Positions 17,049 through 25,781 of a DNA stretch of 64,000 nt are shown here, piece after piece. Position numbers and translations under genes: made by a program. Positions within the stretch are counted from its first letter, which is position 1, and every line of letters starts with the position of its first letter. The stretch is from positions 372,001 through 436,000 of the forward strand of contig JACKDP010000008.1 in assembly GCA_020633435.1 (NCBI GenBank), written 5' to 3'. The notes under the pieces were generated by a model. The model saw only the letters and a list, made by a program, of their open reading frames with translations. It did no database searches and had not been told where the DNA came from. The stretch is from Myxococcales bacterium. Its GTDB lineage: Bacteria; Myxococcota_A; Bradymonadia; UBA7976; UBA1532.

Positions 17049-17981
17049 TCAGAAGCCCAGGCCGACCGAGAAGGCCAGCCCGTGGGGGGTGTCGTCGCCC
17101 ACCTTGTAGAAGGCGATGGCGTAGCCGATGTCGGCCCGGATGGCGACGGTGCTGGTGCGGCCCAGCAGGATGCCCAGGCCGAGGCGCGCCCCGAGGCCCT
17201 GGCCCTCCACCCGGTCGTCCCAGTAGTCGTCGTGGGCGGCGGCGGCGAGCTCGGCGTTGGTGGCGTTGCGGCTGGTGCCGCTGTACTGCAGGCCGCCGCC
17301 GATGTACGGGGTGATGTCACCCTCCGAGAAGGGGTAGTAGGCGCTGATGCCGACGCTGGTGCGGTCGTAGTCGTCGGAGAAGGAGCCCTGCAGCTCCAGC
17401 TCGAACATCATGTTGCGCACGTCGTACAGCCAGAACAGGCCCAGCCCCGAGGCGATGCCCTCCTCCTGCACCGGCACGAACCCACCCAGGCTCACGCCGA
17501 AGTAGTGGTTGGCCTTGCGGCGGCGGAGGCGCTGCTCCTCCGTCTCGGTCACGGTGTGGATGTCGACGGCCTCCTGCACCGACTCTCCGGTGTCGATGCC
17601 GCGGGCCATGCGGGCGATGACCGACTCCAGGTCCTCGGGCCGGCTGGCCGTGAGCCGCCCCACCCACACCGCCTGGGCGGCGCCGACGGGGCGCATCTCC
17701 GCGAAGACCAGGGCCTTGGTGCCGATGCGGGTCATCCGGCCCTCGACGACGTGGGTCGCCCCGGCCGCGCGGGCGGCCGCCTCGGCGTCAGCGGGCTTCT
17801 CCGGTGGCGATGTGACCTGCAGGCCGCGGTCCCGCAAGAAGATGATCATCAGCTCGGTGGCGGTGTTGGCGAGCTCGGGCGCCACGCTGGTGGACTCGAA
17901 GGGCAGCACGAGGACGCGCTCGGCGGCCAGGGCGGGCACGGCGGCGATCAGGGCGAAGAGGGCGGCGATGAGGCGGATCAT
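17049..17981 (-). CDS. Outer-membrane beta-barrel protein with N-terminal periplasmic domain
   Basis: A 310-residue exported protein (signal to about residue 19, ALA-AE). The N-terminal part (20-135) begins ERVLVLPFESTSVAPELA and alternates beta strands with helices in the style of CsgG/TolB-N-like domains that define assembly lipoproteins. A charged segment (EEQRLRRRKANHY) is followed by about 160 residues of alternating amphipathic strands ending in VGLGF, the C-terminal Phe signature of outer-membrane barrels. Function is unknown; co-transcription with the PEGA lipoprotein suggests a surface structure. The family assignment is from pattern only. Confidence 0.7.
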   Translation of the reverse strand: MIRLIAALFALIAAVPALAAERVLVLPFESTSVAPELANTATELMIIFLRDRGLQVTSPPEKPADAEAAARAAGATHVVEGRMTRIGTKALVFAEMRPVGAAQAVWVGRLTASRPEDLESVIARMARGIDTGESVQEAVDIHTVTETEEQRLRRRKANHYFGVSLGGFVPVQEEGIASGLGLFWLYDVRNMMFELELQGSFSDDYDRTSVGISAYYPFSEGDITPYIGGGLQYSGTSRNATNAELAAAAHDDYWDDRVEGQGLGARLGLGILLGRTSTVAIRADIGYAIAFYKVGDDTPHGLAFSVGLGF

Positions 17982-18198
17982 GTCAGGTCCTCCTGGACGG
18001 CCCCGGAGGGGGCGGGATCAGCGTGTCGTTTTCGGTCTGCGTCCAGGAGGTTAGCAGGTCGCGTGCCACCCGTCTGGCGCCGCGTCGTCGGGCCCGCCGC
18101 GAGGCCGCCGTCGCCCGCGGGCCACACCGTGTAGCCGTCGATTCACGATGACGCGCGCCGGGCGAGACAGCACCGGCGGGGTGGCGTAGCCTTGCTCC

Positions 18199-18621
18199 AT
18201 GTGGACACTCCTCCTCCTCCTCCTCGCCCCCGTCGACCTGGGCTGGCTCGCGGGCACCTGGCTGCAGCGCGGGGACGACGGCCAGGTCGTCGAGGAGCGC
18301 TGGAGCCCGCCCGTGGGCGGCAACCTCGTGGGCACCGGCCGCACCGTCCGCGCCGGGCGGGTGCTGGGCAACGAGTTCCTGCAGATCGAGGTGCGCGACG
18401 ACGGCACCTGGTACCGGGCCCAGCCCGGGGGCCGCTGCCCGCCCACCGACTTCAAGCTGGTGGAGCATGGCCCCGCGCTGGCGGTCTTCACGGCGCCGGC
18501 CCATGACTTCCCCCAGCGCATCGCCTACCGCCGCGAGGGCGACCACCTGCACGTCACCCTCGACGGCGTGGAGGGGGGGCAGCCGCGGCACCTCGAGCTG
18601 CACTTCACGCGAGCGCCGTAA
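18199..18621 (+). CDS. DUF6265-family protein
   Basis: A 140-residue protein with a short hydrophobic N-terminus and the sequence features of DUF6265: LGWLAGTWLQ, VEERWSPPVGGNLVGTGRT, and AHDFPQRIAYRREGD near the C-terminus. The fold is expected to be a lipocalin-like small beta barrel. No catalytic role has been assigned to the family as far as I know. The gene is monocistronic, 217 bp from the divergent outer-membrane gene and about 65 bp before the pseudokinase gene. Confidence 0.8.
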   Translation: MWTLLLLLLAPVDLGWLAGTWLQRGDDGQVVEERWSPPVGGNLVGTGRTVRAGRVLGNEFLQIEVRDDGTWYRAQPGGRCPPTDFKLVEHGPALAVFTAPAHDFPQRIAYRREGDHLHVTLDGVEGGQPRHLELHFTRAP

Positions 18622-18685
18622 TCAATATGGCCACCTTTCTCCATCTTTGCTGTAATGGCCGTCGAACGGACGCGGGGAGTTCGGG

Positions 18686-19846
18686 GTGGCAGGAGAGCTG
18701 AGCATCTGCGCGGCGTGCGGCGCCTCGACCCCACCCGGCCCCGAGTGCCTCGCCTGCGGTGGCAGCCCCCGGCTCTTCGGCCGGTTCACGCTGAGCCAGC
18801 GGCTCGGGACCGACAGCCATGGCATCGTCTTCGGCGGGCGCGACGACGACGGCGTCGCCGTGCGGGTGCGGGTGGCCGAGCCGGCGGACGACGCGCAGCG
18901 CGCCGCCTGGGCCGCGGCCGCGGAGGCCTGGCAGGCCCAGGCCGCCGCCGGCATCGCCCCGCCCCTGGCCGCCGGCGCCACGGCCGACGGGCGGTTCGCC
19001 CGGGTCGAGGAGGCCGTCGACGGCCAGCCCGTGCGGCGCAGCGTCGGGGTGACCCCCATGCTCGCCGTGCTGGAGCGCCTGCTCGACATCCTGTCGACGC
19101 TGCACGAGCAGGGCGTGACGCACGGCGGCATCGGGCCCGACAGCCTGTGCCGCCGCGCCGACGGGGTGCTCATCCTCACCGACTTCGCCCCGGCCGGGGG
19201 GACGGCGCCCGACGACCTGCGCGCCGTGGCCCGCCTGGCCCGGGTGCTGGCGCGCGACGCCCTGCCCCCGTCCATCACGGCGTTGCTGGCCCGCATGGAG
19301 AGCCCCGATCCGGCGGCCCGCCCCACCGCGCCCCAGGCCCGGGAGGCCGTGCACCACGCCCGCTCCCGGCCGGCCACGAGCCCCGCGCTGCACCTGCCGC
19401 CGCCCCCCGCGGCCGGCGGCGGCCTGCGGCGCATCGTGCTCCTGGCGCTCCTGGTCGCCGTCGCGGCGGGCTACTTCATCTGGCAGCGCCGCGCCCACCC
19501 CGACGCCTGGGTGGGCACGCTGGCCGGCCGCGTCGCCCGCACGGAGGGCAACCCGCCCGTCCGCGCCGGGGAGTGCACCGTCTACATCGACGCCGTGCGC
19601 CAGGACCGGAAGAACTGCCGCATCGAGATCGCCTGCGGCGGGACGCGCATCTACGGCGGGGGCGAGTACGGCCTCAACCGCTGCGCGGGCTACCCGCCCC
19701 GCGCCGAGGACGTGGAGGGCTCGGCCCAGGACGGCGATCCGCGCCTGGAGCTCTACGCCGATCGCGGCCTCGCCCGCGTCTGGGACCAGCGCTACGAGAA
19801 GTGGATCGTCGAGATCGCCCTCGACGTGCCCGTGGAGGAGGAGTGA
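18686..19846 (+). CDS. Zinc-ribbon pseudokinase with single transmembrane helix
   Basis: A 386-residue membrane protein. Residues 8-24 form a zinc ribbon (CAAC...CLAC; C8, C11, C21, C24). Residues about 32-225 follow a Ser/Thr kinase fold with a Gly loop LGTDSHGIVFGG, but the catalytic positions are lost: the VAIK Lys is Arg (VAVRVRV), the HRD loop reads HGGIGPDSL (146-154) and DFG reads DFA (166-168). Residues about 249-267 are a transmembrane helix, so the kinase-like part is cytoplasmic and the Cys-containing C-terminal domain (270-386) lies outside. It probably senses and scaffolds rather than phosphorylates. GTG start; the stop is directly followed by the RpiB-like gene. Confidence 0.75.
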   Translation: MAGELSICAACGASTPPGPECLACGGSPRLFGRFTLSQRLGTDSHGIVFGGRDDDGVAVRVRVAEPADDAQRAAWAAAAEAWQAQAAAGIAPPLAAGATADGRFARVEEAVDGQPVRRSVGVTPMLAVLERLLDILSTLHEQGVTHGGIGPDSLCRRADGVLILTDFAPAGGTAPDDLRAVARLARVLARDALPPSITALLARMESPDPAARPTAPQAREAVHHARSRPATSPALHLPPPPAAGGGLRRIVLLALLVAVAAGYFIWQRRAHPDAWVGTLAGRVARTEGNPPVRAGECTVYIDAVRQDRKNCRIEIACGGTRIYGGGEYGLNRCAGYPPRAEDVEGSAQDGDPRLELYADRGLARVWDQRYEKWIVEIALDVPVEEE

Positions 19847-20302
19847 GTGCGCGTCGCCGTCAGCGCCGATGAGCGCGCCCCCATCGTCGACGCGGCCCTC
19901 GCCTGGCTGGCCGCCGCCGGGCACGAGGCGCTGTACTTCGGGCCGGCCCCGGGCGGCGAGGACCAGGACTGGCCCGTCGTGACCCGCGCCGCCGCCGCGG
20001 CCGTCGCGCGCGGCGAGGCCGAGGTGGGCGTCGTCTTCTGCTTCACCGGCACCGGCGCCAGCATCGCCGCCAACAAGGTCCCCGGCGTCCGCGCCGCCCT
20101 CTGCGGCGACGCCGAGACGGCGCGGGGCGCCCGCAAGTGGAACCACGCCAACGTGGTGGCCCTCTCCATCCGGCTGACGTCCCCGCCCCTGCTGGGCGAG
20201 ATCCTGGCCGCCTTCTTCGGGGAGCCGCTGTCCGAGGACGACTGGAACCGCCGCCAGATCGCGCGGCTGGCCGCCCTGGACCGCGCCCGCGCGCACGACT
20301 GA
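19847..20302 (+). CDS. RpiB/LacAB-family sugar-phosphate isomerase-like protein
   Basis: A 151-residue protein of the RpiB fold, which interconverts ribose 5-phosphate and ribulose 5-phosphate or related sugars. The catalytic loop VFCFTGTGASIAANK (Cys65) corresponds to the CGTGxGxSIAANK motif, and KWNHANVVALS matches the HN-x-ANVLALG segment. The first Cys-Gly of the loop is altered to Cys-Phe-Thr-Gly, so activity on ribose 5-phosphate is not certain. GTG start directly abuts the stop of the pseudokinase gene; these two and the following radical SAM gene run in the same direction with short spacing. Confidence 0.75.
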   Translation: MRVAVSADERAPIVDAALAWLAAAGHEALYFGPAPGGEDQDWPVVTRAAAAAVARGEAEVGVVFCFTGTGASIAANKVPGVRAALCGDAETARGARKWNHANVVALSIRLTSPPLLGEILAAFFGEPLSEDDWNRRQIARLAALDRARAHD

Positions 20303-20337
20303 GCGCAGCCGGTCGCCGACCTGCTACACTCCCGGGC

Positions 20338-21435
20338 GTGGGCCCGCCGATCACCGAATCCGAAGCGTTTCCGGCGCGTTACTGGCACCGCCTCCCCGAC
20401 GGGCGCCTGCAGTGCGACGTCTGCCCGCGGGACTGTCGCCTGGCGGATGGCCAGCGTGGCCTCTGCTTCGTGCGGGGCCGCCGGGGCGACGAGCTCGTCC
20501 TGACCACCTATGGCCGGTCGAGCGGCTTCTGCGTCGATCCCATCGAGAAGAAGCCGCTGCACCACTTCCTGCCGGGGACGCCCGTGCTCTCGTTCGGCAC
20601 GGCCGGCTGCAACCTGACCTGCGCGTTCTGTCAGAACTGGGAGATGTCGAAGTCGCGGGCCGTGGACACCCTGGCCGACGCCGCCTCGCCCGCGGCCATC
20701 GCCGCCGCCGCCCGCGACGCCGGCTGCCGGAGCGTGGCCTTCACCTACAACGACCCCGTCATCTTCCTGGAGTACGCCGTCGACGTGGCCCGGGCCTGCC
20801 ACGCCATCGGGCTGAAGACCGTCGCCGTCACCGCCGGCTACCTGCACGCTGCCCCACGCCGCGAGCTCTTCGCCCACATGGACGCCGCCAACGTGGACCT
20901 CAAGGCGTTCACCGAGGACTTCTACCGCCGCCTGTGCAGCGGCCACCTCGATCCGGTGCTCGACACCCTGCGCTACGTGCACCACGAGACGTCGTGCTGG
21001 CTCGAGATCACCTGCCTCGTCATCCCGGGCGAGAACGACGGCGACGCCGAGCTCTCGGCCCTCGCCCGCTTCGTCCGCGACGAGCTCTCCTGCGACGTGC
21101 CCCTGCACTTCTCGGCCTTCCACCCCGACTTCCGCCTGCGCCACCGCCCCCCGACGCCGCCGGCGACCCTGACCCGCGCCCGCCAGCTCGCCCTCGACCT
21201 GGGCCTGCGGCACGTCTACACCGGCAACGTCCACGACGCCGAGGGCGACACCACGCGGTGCGGCGGCTGCGGCGAGGCCCTCATCGAGCGCGACTGGTAT
21301 GCCCTGCGGCGCTGGACGCTCACCTCGACGGGCGCCTGCCCGCGGTGCGGCGAGCCCCTGGCGGGCGTCTTCGAGGGCGGCCCGGGCACCTGGGGTCGCC
21401 GCCGCCTGCCCCTGCGCCTGGGGGCCCGCCCTTGA
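20338..21435 (+). CDS. amrS: AmrS-like radical SAM enzyme (AmmeMemoRadiSam system)
   Basis: A 365-residue radical SAM protein. The cluster-binding motif GCNLTCAFCQNWE gives C91, C95 and C98 for the 4Fe-4S cluster that cleaves S-adenosylmethionine. An N-terminal Cys set (C26, C29, C33, C43) and a C-terminal zinc-ribbon-like CGGCGEAL and CPRCGEPL extend the core. The family pattern (YGRSSGFCVDPIEKKPLHHF, FTYNDPVIFLEYA, YTGNVHD) matches AmrS of the AmmeMemoRadiSam system, whose chemistry is unresolved. The usual partners MEMO1 and AMMECR1 are not in the window. The GTG start at 20338 replaces an in-frame upstream extension that overlaps the RpiB gene. Its stop overlaps the next start in TTGA. 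Confidence 0.88.
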   Translation: MGPPITESEAFPARYWHRLPDGRLQCDVCPRDCRLADGQRGLCFVRGRRGDELVLTTYGRSSGFCVDPIEKKPLHHFLPGTPVLSFGTAGCNLTCAFCQNWEMSKSRAVDTLADAASPAAIAAAARDAGCRSVAFTYNDPVIFLEYAVDVARACHAIGLKTVAVTAGYLHAAPRRELFAHMDAANVDLKAFTEDFYRRLCSGHLDPVLDTLRYVHHETSCWLEITCLVIPGENDGDAELSALARFVRDELSCDVPLHFSAFHPDFRLRHRPPTPPATLTRARQLALDLGLRHVYTGNVHDAEGDTTRCGGCGEALIERDWYALRRWTLTSTGACPRCGEPLAGVFEGGPGTWGRRRLPLRLGARP

Positions 21436-22826
21436 AGCCCGGGTGGCCTGGCCTGCTGCTGCTGCCCGCCCTGGCCTGCGCGGGGCCGGCGGTGCGGCCC
21501 GCCGCGGGGCCCGACTACCGGGTGCACGTGGACGCGGGCCTGCGCGCCGTCACCGTCGAGCGCTGCTTCACCGGCGACGTCCCCGCGGCCTGGATGCCCG
21601 GCGTCCCGGCCGGCGCCGTGCTGCCCCGCATCCTCCGCGTCCGGGCGGGGGCGCCCGACGCGCCGCTGGCCCTGGACGATGACGTGCTGCCCCTGGCCGG
21701 CCACGTGCGCGCTGGCGACTGCGTCCGCCTGGTCTTCGACGCGGCGGTCCTGGCCCGGGCGAGCCGCCAGGGGGGCGCGGCCGACGCCCTCGTACTCTGG
21801 CCCGCCCTGTGGCTCTGGCGATCCACCCAGCCCGGCCCCGACTGGCAGGCCACCCTGCGCTTCGACCTGCCCCCGGGCGTCGTCGCCTCGGCCCCCTGGC
21901 CGGCCGACGCCGCGGGCACACGGACGCTCGGCGTGGGCGCGCTGCGGACCCCGAGCCGCGTCGCCATCGGCCGCTTTCCCCTTTGGATCGAAGACGTTGC
22001 GGGCGCGCGCATCGAGGTGGCGGCCGTCGGCGGGGCCCCCGACCGGGCGACGCTGGGCCCATGGGTACGGGGCGCCGCCGAGGGCGTGGCGGCCGTGTAC
22101 GGGGGCTTCCCCCGGCCCCACGCCCAGGTCGTGCTGATGGGCCAGGGCGGCCGCGGGGTGTCGTTCGGTGAGGCCCAGCGCGGCGGCGGCCCTTCGGTGA
22201 CGCTCTGGGTGGGCGGCGCCTCGACGCCCGAGGATCTGCGCACGGACTGGACGCTCTCCCACGAGCTCTTCCACCTGGGCATGCCGCCCATCGACCGCCG
22301 CGACGCCTGGCTGTCGGAGGGCGTCACCCAGTACTACACCCACCTTTGCCAGGCCCGCGCCGGGGTGGTGTCGCCGCTGGAGGCCTGGGCCGATCTGCAC
22401 GACGGCCTGGAGCGCGGGCGGGCCTCCGACGGGGGCTGGAGCGTCGAGGCCGAGAGCGACGCCCTGCGGCAACGGCACGCGTACTGGTGGGTGTACTGGG
22501 GCGGGGCGGCCTGGGCGCTGGAGCTGGACGTGGCGCTGCGGCGCCGCGGCGACGCCCTGGATCGCGTGCTCCGGCACTGGCAGCGCCACCCCTGCTGCGA
22601 TGGCACCCTCTGGCGGGGGGACGCCCTGCTGGCCGAGGCCGACGCCTTCCTCGGCACGCCGCTGGCGGCGCCGCTCAAGGCGCGCTTGCTGACGCAGCCG
22701 GGCTTCCCCGACGTGGACGCCACCCGGACGGCCCTGGGCCTGCGCACCCGGGGCCGCCAGGTGCTCCGCCTCGACGACGCCGCCCCCGACGCCGCCACCC
22801 GGCGCGCCCTGACCGCGCGCCCCTGA
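21432..22826 (+). CDS. HExxH zinc metallopeptidase (M1/M61-like), envelope-associated
   Basis: A 464-residue protein with a TTG start overlapping the previous stop (TTGA) and an N-terminal export signal with a lipobox-like LPALAC (Cys16). An N-terminal beta-sandwich region precedes the gluzincin core: LSHELFHLGMPP (H277, E278, H281) and the third ligand in DAWLSEGVTQYY (E296), the arrangement of M1/M61 aminopeptidases. After it comes a helical region with many Trp and Arg residues. Substrate unknown; exported M61-like enzymes often process N-terminal peptides in the periplasm. Reading further upstream is only a shadow of the radical SAM gene. Confidence 0.82.
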   Translation: MKPGWPGLLLLPALACAGPAVRPAAGPDYRVHVDAGLRAVTVERCFTGDVPAAWMPGVPAGAVLPRILRVRAGAPDAPLALDDDVLPLAGHVRAGDCVRLVFDAAVLARASRQGGAADALVLWPALWLWRSTQPGPDWQATLRFDLPPGVVASAPWPADAAGTRTLGVGALRTPSRVAIGRFPLWIEDVAGARIEVAAVGGAPDRATLGPWVRGAAEGVAAVYGGFPRPHAQVVLMGQGGRGVSFGEAQRGGGPSVTLWVGGASTPEDLRTDWTLSHELFHLGMPPIDRRDAWLSEGVTQYYTHLCQARAGVVSPLEAWADLHDGLERGRASDGGWSVEAESDALRQRHAYWWVYWGGAAWALELDVALRRRGDALDRVLRHWQRHPCCDGTLWRGDALLAEADAFLGTPLAAPLKARLLTQPGFPDVDATRTALGLRTRGRQVLRLDDAAPDAATRRALTARP

Positions 22827-22871
22827 AGAAATCCCCTTGCCCTCCGGCCGGGGGCCGGGCCCAATGCCCCC

Positions 22872-24914
22872 ATGCCGATCCTCGCCCGGGCCCTGCTCGC
22901 TCGCTACCTCCGCCGCTACTGGTTCCGCGCCGTCCAGGCGGGGGGCGAGCTCGGCGACCTGTTCGTGGGCCTCGACGAGGTGCGCGCCGAGGTGGGCGAC
23001 GCGCCCCCGCCGCCCCCCGGCCTGCCCGACGAGGCGACCATCGCCCGGGAGGTGGCCGCCGCCCGCGCCGCCCGCCCGGCCGACGTCGGCCGCCTGCGCC
23101 AGGTGGCCGGCCTCGACGCCGACGCCCTCGAGTGGCTCGTCGTCGCGGCGACGCTCCAGGGCCACCCCGGCCTGCTGCGCACCAGCACGTTCGCGTGGGC
23201 CGACTTCGCCCGCAAGCAGCCGACGGTGGCCTTCCTGATCGAGCTGTGCGCCGACGACGCCGCCCACGCCGCCCGGCTGGAGCGGGCCCTCGCCCCGGAC
23301 GCGCCGCTACGCCGCCTGGCCCTCATCAGCCTGGGGGAGGATCGCGCCTGGCAGCCCGAGACGCCCCTCCTCCACCGGCCCGTGGCGGTGCCCGACAGCG
23401 TCGTCCGCCTGCTGCGGGGCGAGCCCCCCATCGGCGAGGCCCTGCCCACCGGCGCGGTGACGCGGGAGACGCGGGGGCCGCGGCCCGAGGGCCTCATCCT
23501 CGACGCGCGGGAGCGGCTGGAGGCGGTGCTGACGCGCTGCATGCGGGGCCTGGATCGGGCGCCGGTGGCCCTCATCGGCCCCACCGGCACCGGCCGCCGG
23601 ACGCTCGCGCGGGCCTTCGCCCTGCGCCACGACCTCGGCCTGCACGTCCTGCCCCTGGAGACGCTGGACCAGCCGGCGTTCGAGGGGCAGCTCCTCGCGG
23701 CCCTGCGCGACGCGCTCCTCGACGGCGCGGCCCTCCTGCTGCGGGTGCCCGAGCTGCCCCCGAACGACCGCCGCCTCCCGGCCCTGGGCCGTCTGCTCGC
23801 CCGCGTCCCCGTGCCCGTCGTCATCGCCGCCGACGCGCCGGCCCTGCCCCCGCTGCTCGGCGCGCTGCGGGCCCTGCGCGTCGTCGAGCTGGGCGCCCTC
23901 TCCCGCCCCGGCCGCGTGGCCCTGCTGCGCCACCTGCTCGCCGAGAACGCGTTCGTCATCGAGGCCCAGCAGCTCGCGCGGCTGGTGGACGCCTACCGCC
24001 TGACCCCCGGCGATCTGGACCGCGCCCTGGGCGACGCCCGCGTCGAGGCCGGGGACGCCGCGGCCTTCGACGAGCGCGTCTTCGACCAGGCCGTCCGCCG
24101 CCAGGTGCGCACGCGCCTGGGCGATCTGGCCCAGCGCGTCACCACCGAGCAGACGTGGGCCGACCTCATCATCGGCGACGAACAACGCAGTCAGATCAAG
24201 GAGATCCAGTCGCACGCCCGCCACCGGGCCCAGGTCTTCGAGGGCTTCGGCCTGGGGGCGCGGGTCGGGGGTCGGGGCCGGGGGCTGGCCTGCCTCTTCT
24301 CGGGGCCGCCCGGCACGGGCAAGACGATGACGGCGGCGCTGATCGCCCAGGATCTGGGCCTCGACCTCTTCCAGGTGGACCTGTCGCGCGTCGTCGACAA
24401 GTACGTGGGCGAGACGGAGAAGAACCTGGCGCGCCTGTTCGCCGAGGCCAGCCGGCTGCCCGTCGTGCTGCTCTTCGACGAGGCCGACAGTCTCTTCGCC
24501 GCGCGCACGAAGGTGGAGTCGAGCAACGATCGCTACGCCAACCTGGAGGTGAACTACCTGCTGCAGCTCATGGAGCGGCACGAGGGCATCTCCATCCTGA
24601 CGACGAACCAGGGCACCGGCATCGACCAGGCGTTCATGCGGCGGCTGCGCTTCCGGGTGCACTTCCCGCTGCCCACGGCGCCCGAGCGGCTGCTGCTCTG
24701 GCGGGCGATGATCGCCCCCGGCTGCGCGCTGGACGACGACGTGGACCTGGAGTGGCTGGCGCGGCGGTGGGAGATGAGCGGGGCCCTCATCCGCAACGCC
24801 TTCGTCCGGGCGGCCTTCCTGGCGGCGGACGCGGCGACCCCCATCTCCCAGGAGATGCTGGTGCGGGCGACGCGCGCCGAGCTGGCCGAGGTGGGGCGGC
24901 TGGGCTCGCGCTGA
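22872..24914 (+). CDS. AAA+ ATPase with a degenerate first P-loop
   Basis: A 680-residue cytosolic ATPase. A helical N-terminal domain (1-220) is followed by a first AAA-like module whose P-loop reads GPTGTGRRT (about 236), lacking the Walker Lys, and then a second, complete AAA+ module: SGPPGTGKT (477-485), LLFDEADSLFAAR (Walker B, about 535), ILTTNQGTGIDQAFMRRL (sensor 1 and arginine finger). This two-module layout with one dead site matches ATPases seen near contractile injection systems and other remodelling complexes, where they act as chaperones. No tail-sheath genes are nearby, so the partner is unknown. Ribosome site weak. Converges with the degenerate histidine kinase gene. Confidence 0.8.
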   Translation: MPILARALLARYLRRYWFRAVQAGGELGDLFVGLDEVRAEVGDAPPPPPGLPDEATIAREVAAARAARPADVGRLRQVAGLDADALEWLVVAATLQGHPGLLRTSTFAWADFARKQPTVAFLIELCADDAAHAARLERALAPDAPLRRLALISLGEDRAWQPETPLLHRPVAVPDSVVRLLRGEPPIGEALPTGAVTRETRGPRPEGLILDARERLEAVLTRCMRGLDRAPVALIGPTGTGRRTLARAFALRHDLGLHVLPLETLDQPAFEGQLLAALRDALLDGAALLLRVPELPPNDRRLPALGRLLARVPVPVVIAADAPALPPLLGALRALRVVELGALSRPGRVALLRHLLAENAFVIEAQQLARLVDAYRLTPGDLDRALGDARVEAGDAAAFDERVFDQAVRRQVRTRLGDLAQRVTTEQTWADLIIGDEQRSQIKEIQSHARHRAQVFEGFGLGARVGGRGRGLACLFSGPPGTGKTMTAALIAQDLGLDLFQVDLSRVVDKYVGETEKNLARLFAEASRLPVVLLFDEADSLFAARTKVESSNDRYANLEVNYLLQLMERHEGISILTTNQGTGIDQAFMRRLRFRVHFPLPTAPERLLLWRAMIAPGCALDDDVDLEWLARRWEMSGALIRNAFVRAAFLAADAATPISQEMLVRATRAELAEVGRLGSR

Positions 24915-24929
24915 CGCCGCGACCGGGGG

Positions 24930-25781
24930 TCAGAGCTGGGGCGCGGGCAGCGGCAGCGTGCGCGGCAGGGTGAAGGCGAAGGCCGGCGCGTCGGCGCTGC
25001 TCCCGACCTCGAGCCGCCCGCCCAGGGCCCGGATGGCCAGGCGGCAGAAGGCCAGGCGGGGATCGCCCTCGGCGGCCGGCGCGGGGCCCAGCCCCACCTC
25101 GACCCGCACGGCGTCCCCCTCCGGCAGCAGGCGCAGCGGGATGGCCGGGCCGCGGTGCTGGCGGATGGCGCTGGCCAGCAGGTTCTCGAGCACCCGGCCG
25201 AGCAGGTCCCCGTCCGTCTCGATGGGCACGCGGGCCGGCGAGACGAGGTCCAGGCCCAGGCCCCGCAGCTCGCGGGGGCCGTCCAGCAGGCGCGCGGCCT
25301 CCTCGGCGATGGGCACGGCGTCCAGCAGCGTCGGCCGCAGGGGCAGGTCACCCTCCGACAGCCGCGCCAGATCGAGGATCATCCGGGACAGGCGGCTCGC
25401 CTCCAGGGCGGCGTCCTGCAGGCGGCGCAGGCGCGCGCGCTGGGAGGGCTCGACGAGGCCCTCGCCGATGAGCTCCGCGTAGCTGAGGACGTGCGCGAGC
25501 GGGCGGCCCAGATCGGCGACGCCATCCCGCACGAGCCCGCCCTGGCTGCCGGTGGCCTGCGCGGCCTGGAGCGCGGCGTCCAGGGCGGTGCCGCCGCTGC
25601 CCAGCACCAGCACGCCGCCGCCCGCGCTGCGCAGGGCGTTCGCGAGCGCCAGGGCGTCGACGTGCGTGGCGTCCAGGCGCCCCGCCGGCTCCCGGCCCTC
25701 GACGGCCAGCGCGTCCTCGAGGGCGGCCAGCAGCCCGCCCCGATCGGCGACGTCCCCGAAGAAGAGGAGGCGAGCGCCCAC
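24930..25781 (-). CDS. Histidine kinase-like protein with degenerate catalytic motifs
   Basis: A 283-residue cytosolic protein that follows the layout of a two-component sensor kinase: N-terminal receiver- or PAS-like segment (VGARLLFFGDVADRGG...), a dimerisation helix pair (about 110-160, LGRPLAHVLSYAELI), and an ATP-binding-like domain ending TFTLPRTLPLP-style. The H-box His is replaced (VADLGRPL in place of HDLRNPL), the N-box reads RVLENLLASAIR with Ser for Asn, and no DxGxG box is visible. Phosphotransfer is therefore unlikely; a scaffold or inhibitor role is possible. Start GTG 25781 has AGGGG upstream; an earlier ATG at 25898 is in frame but less supported. Confidence 0.6.
   Translation of the reverse strand: MGARLLFFGDVADRGGLLAALEDALAVEGREPAGRLDATHVDALALANALRSAGGGVLVLGSGGTALDAALQAAQATGSQGGLVRDGVADLGRPLAHVLSYAELIGEGLVEPSQRARLRRLQDAALEASRLSRMILDLARLSEGDLPLRPTLLDAVPIAEEAARLLDGPRELRGLGLDLVSPARVPIETDGDLLGRVLENLLASAIRQHRGPAIPLRLLPEGDAVRVEVGLGPAPAAEGDPRLAFCRLAIRALGGRLEVGSSADAPAFAFTLPRTLPLPAPQL

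Noticed and set aside
22346..24973. An 875-residue plus-strand frame over the metallopeptidase and AAA ATPase genes.
   Set aside because: Arg/Pro/Ala low-complexity translation with no motif; the ATPase motifs lie in the other frame.
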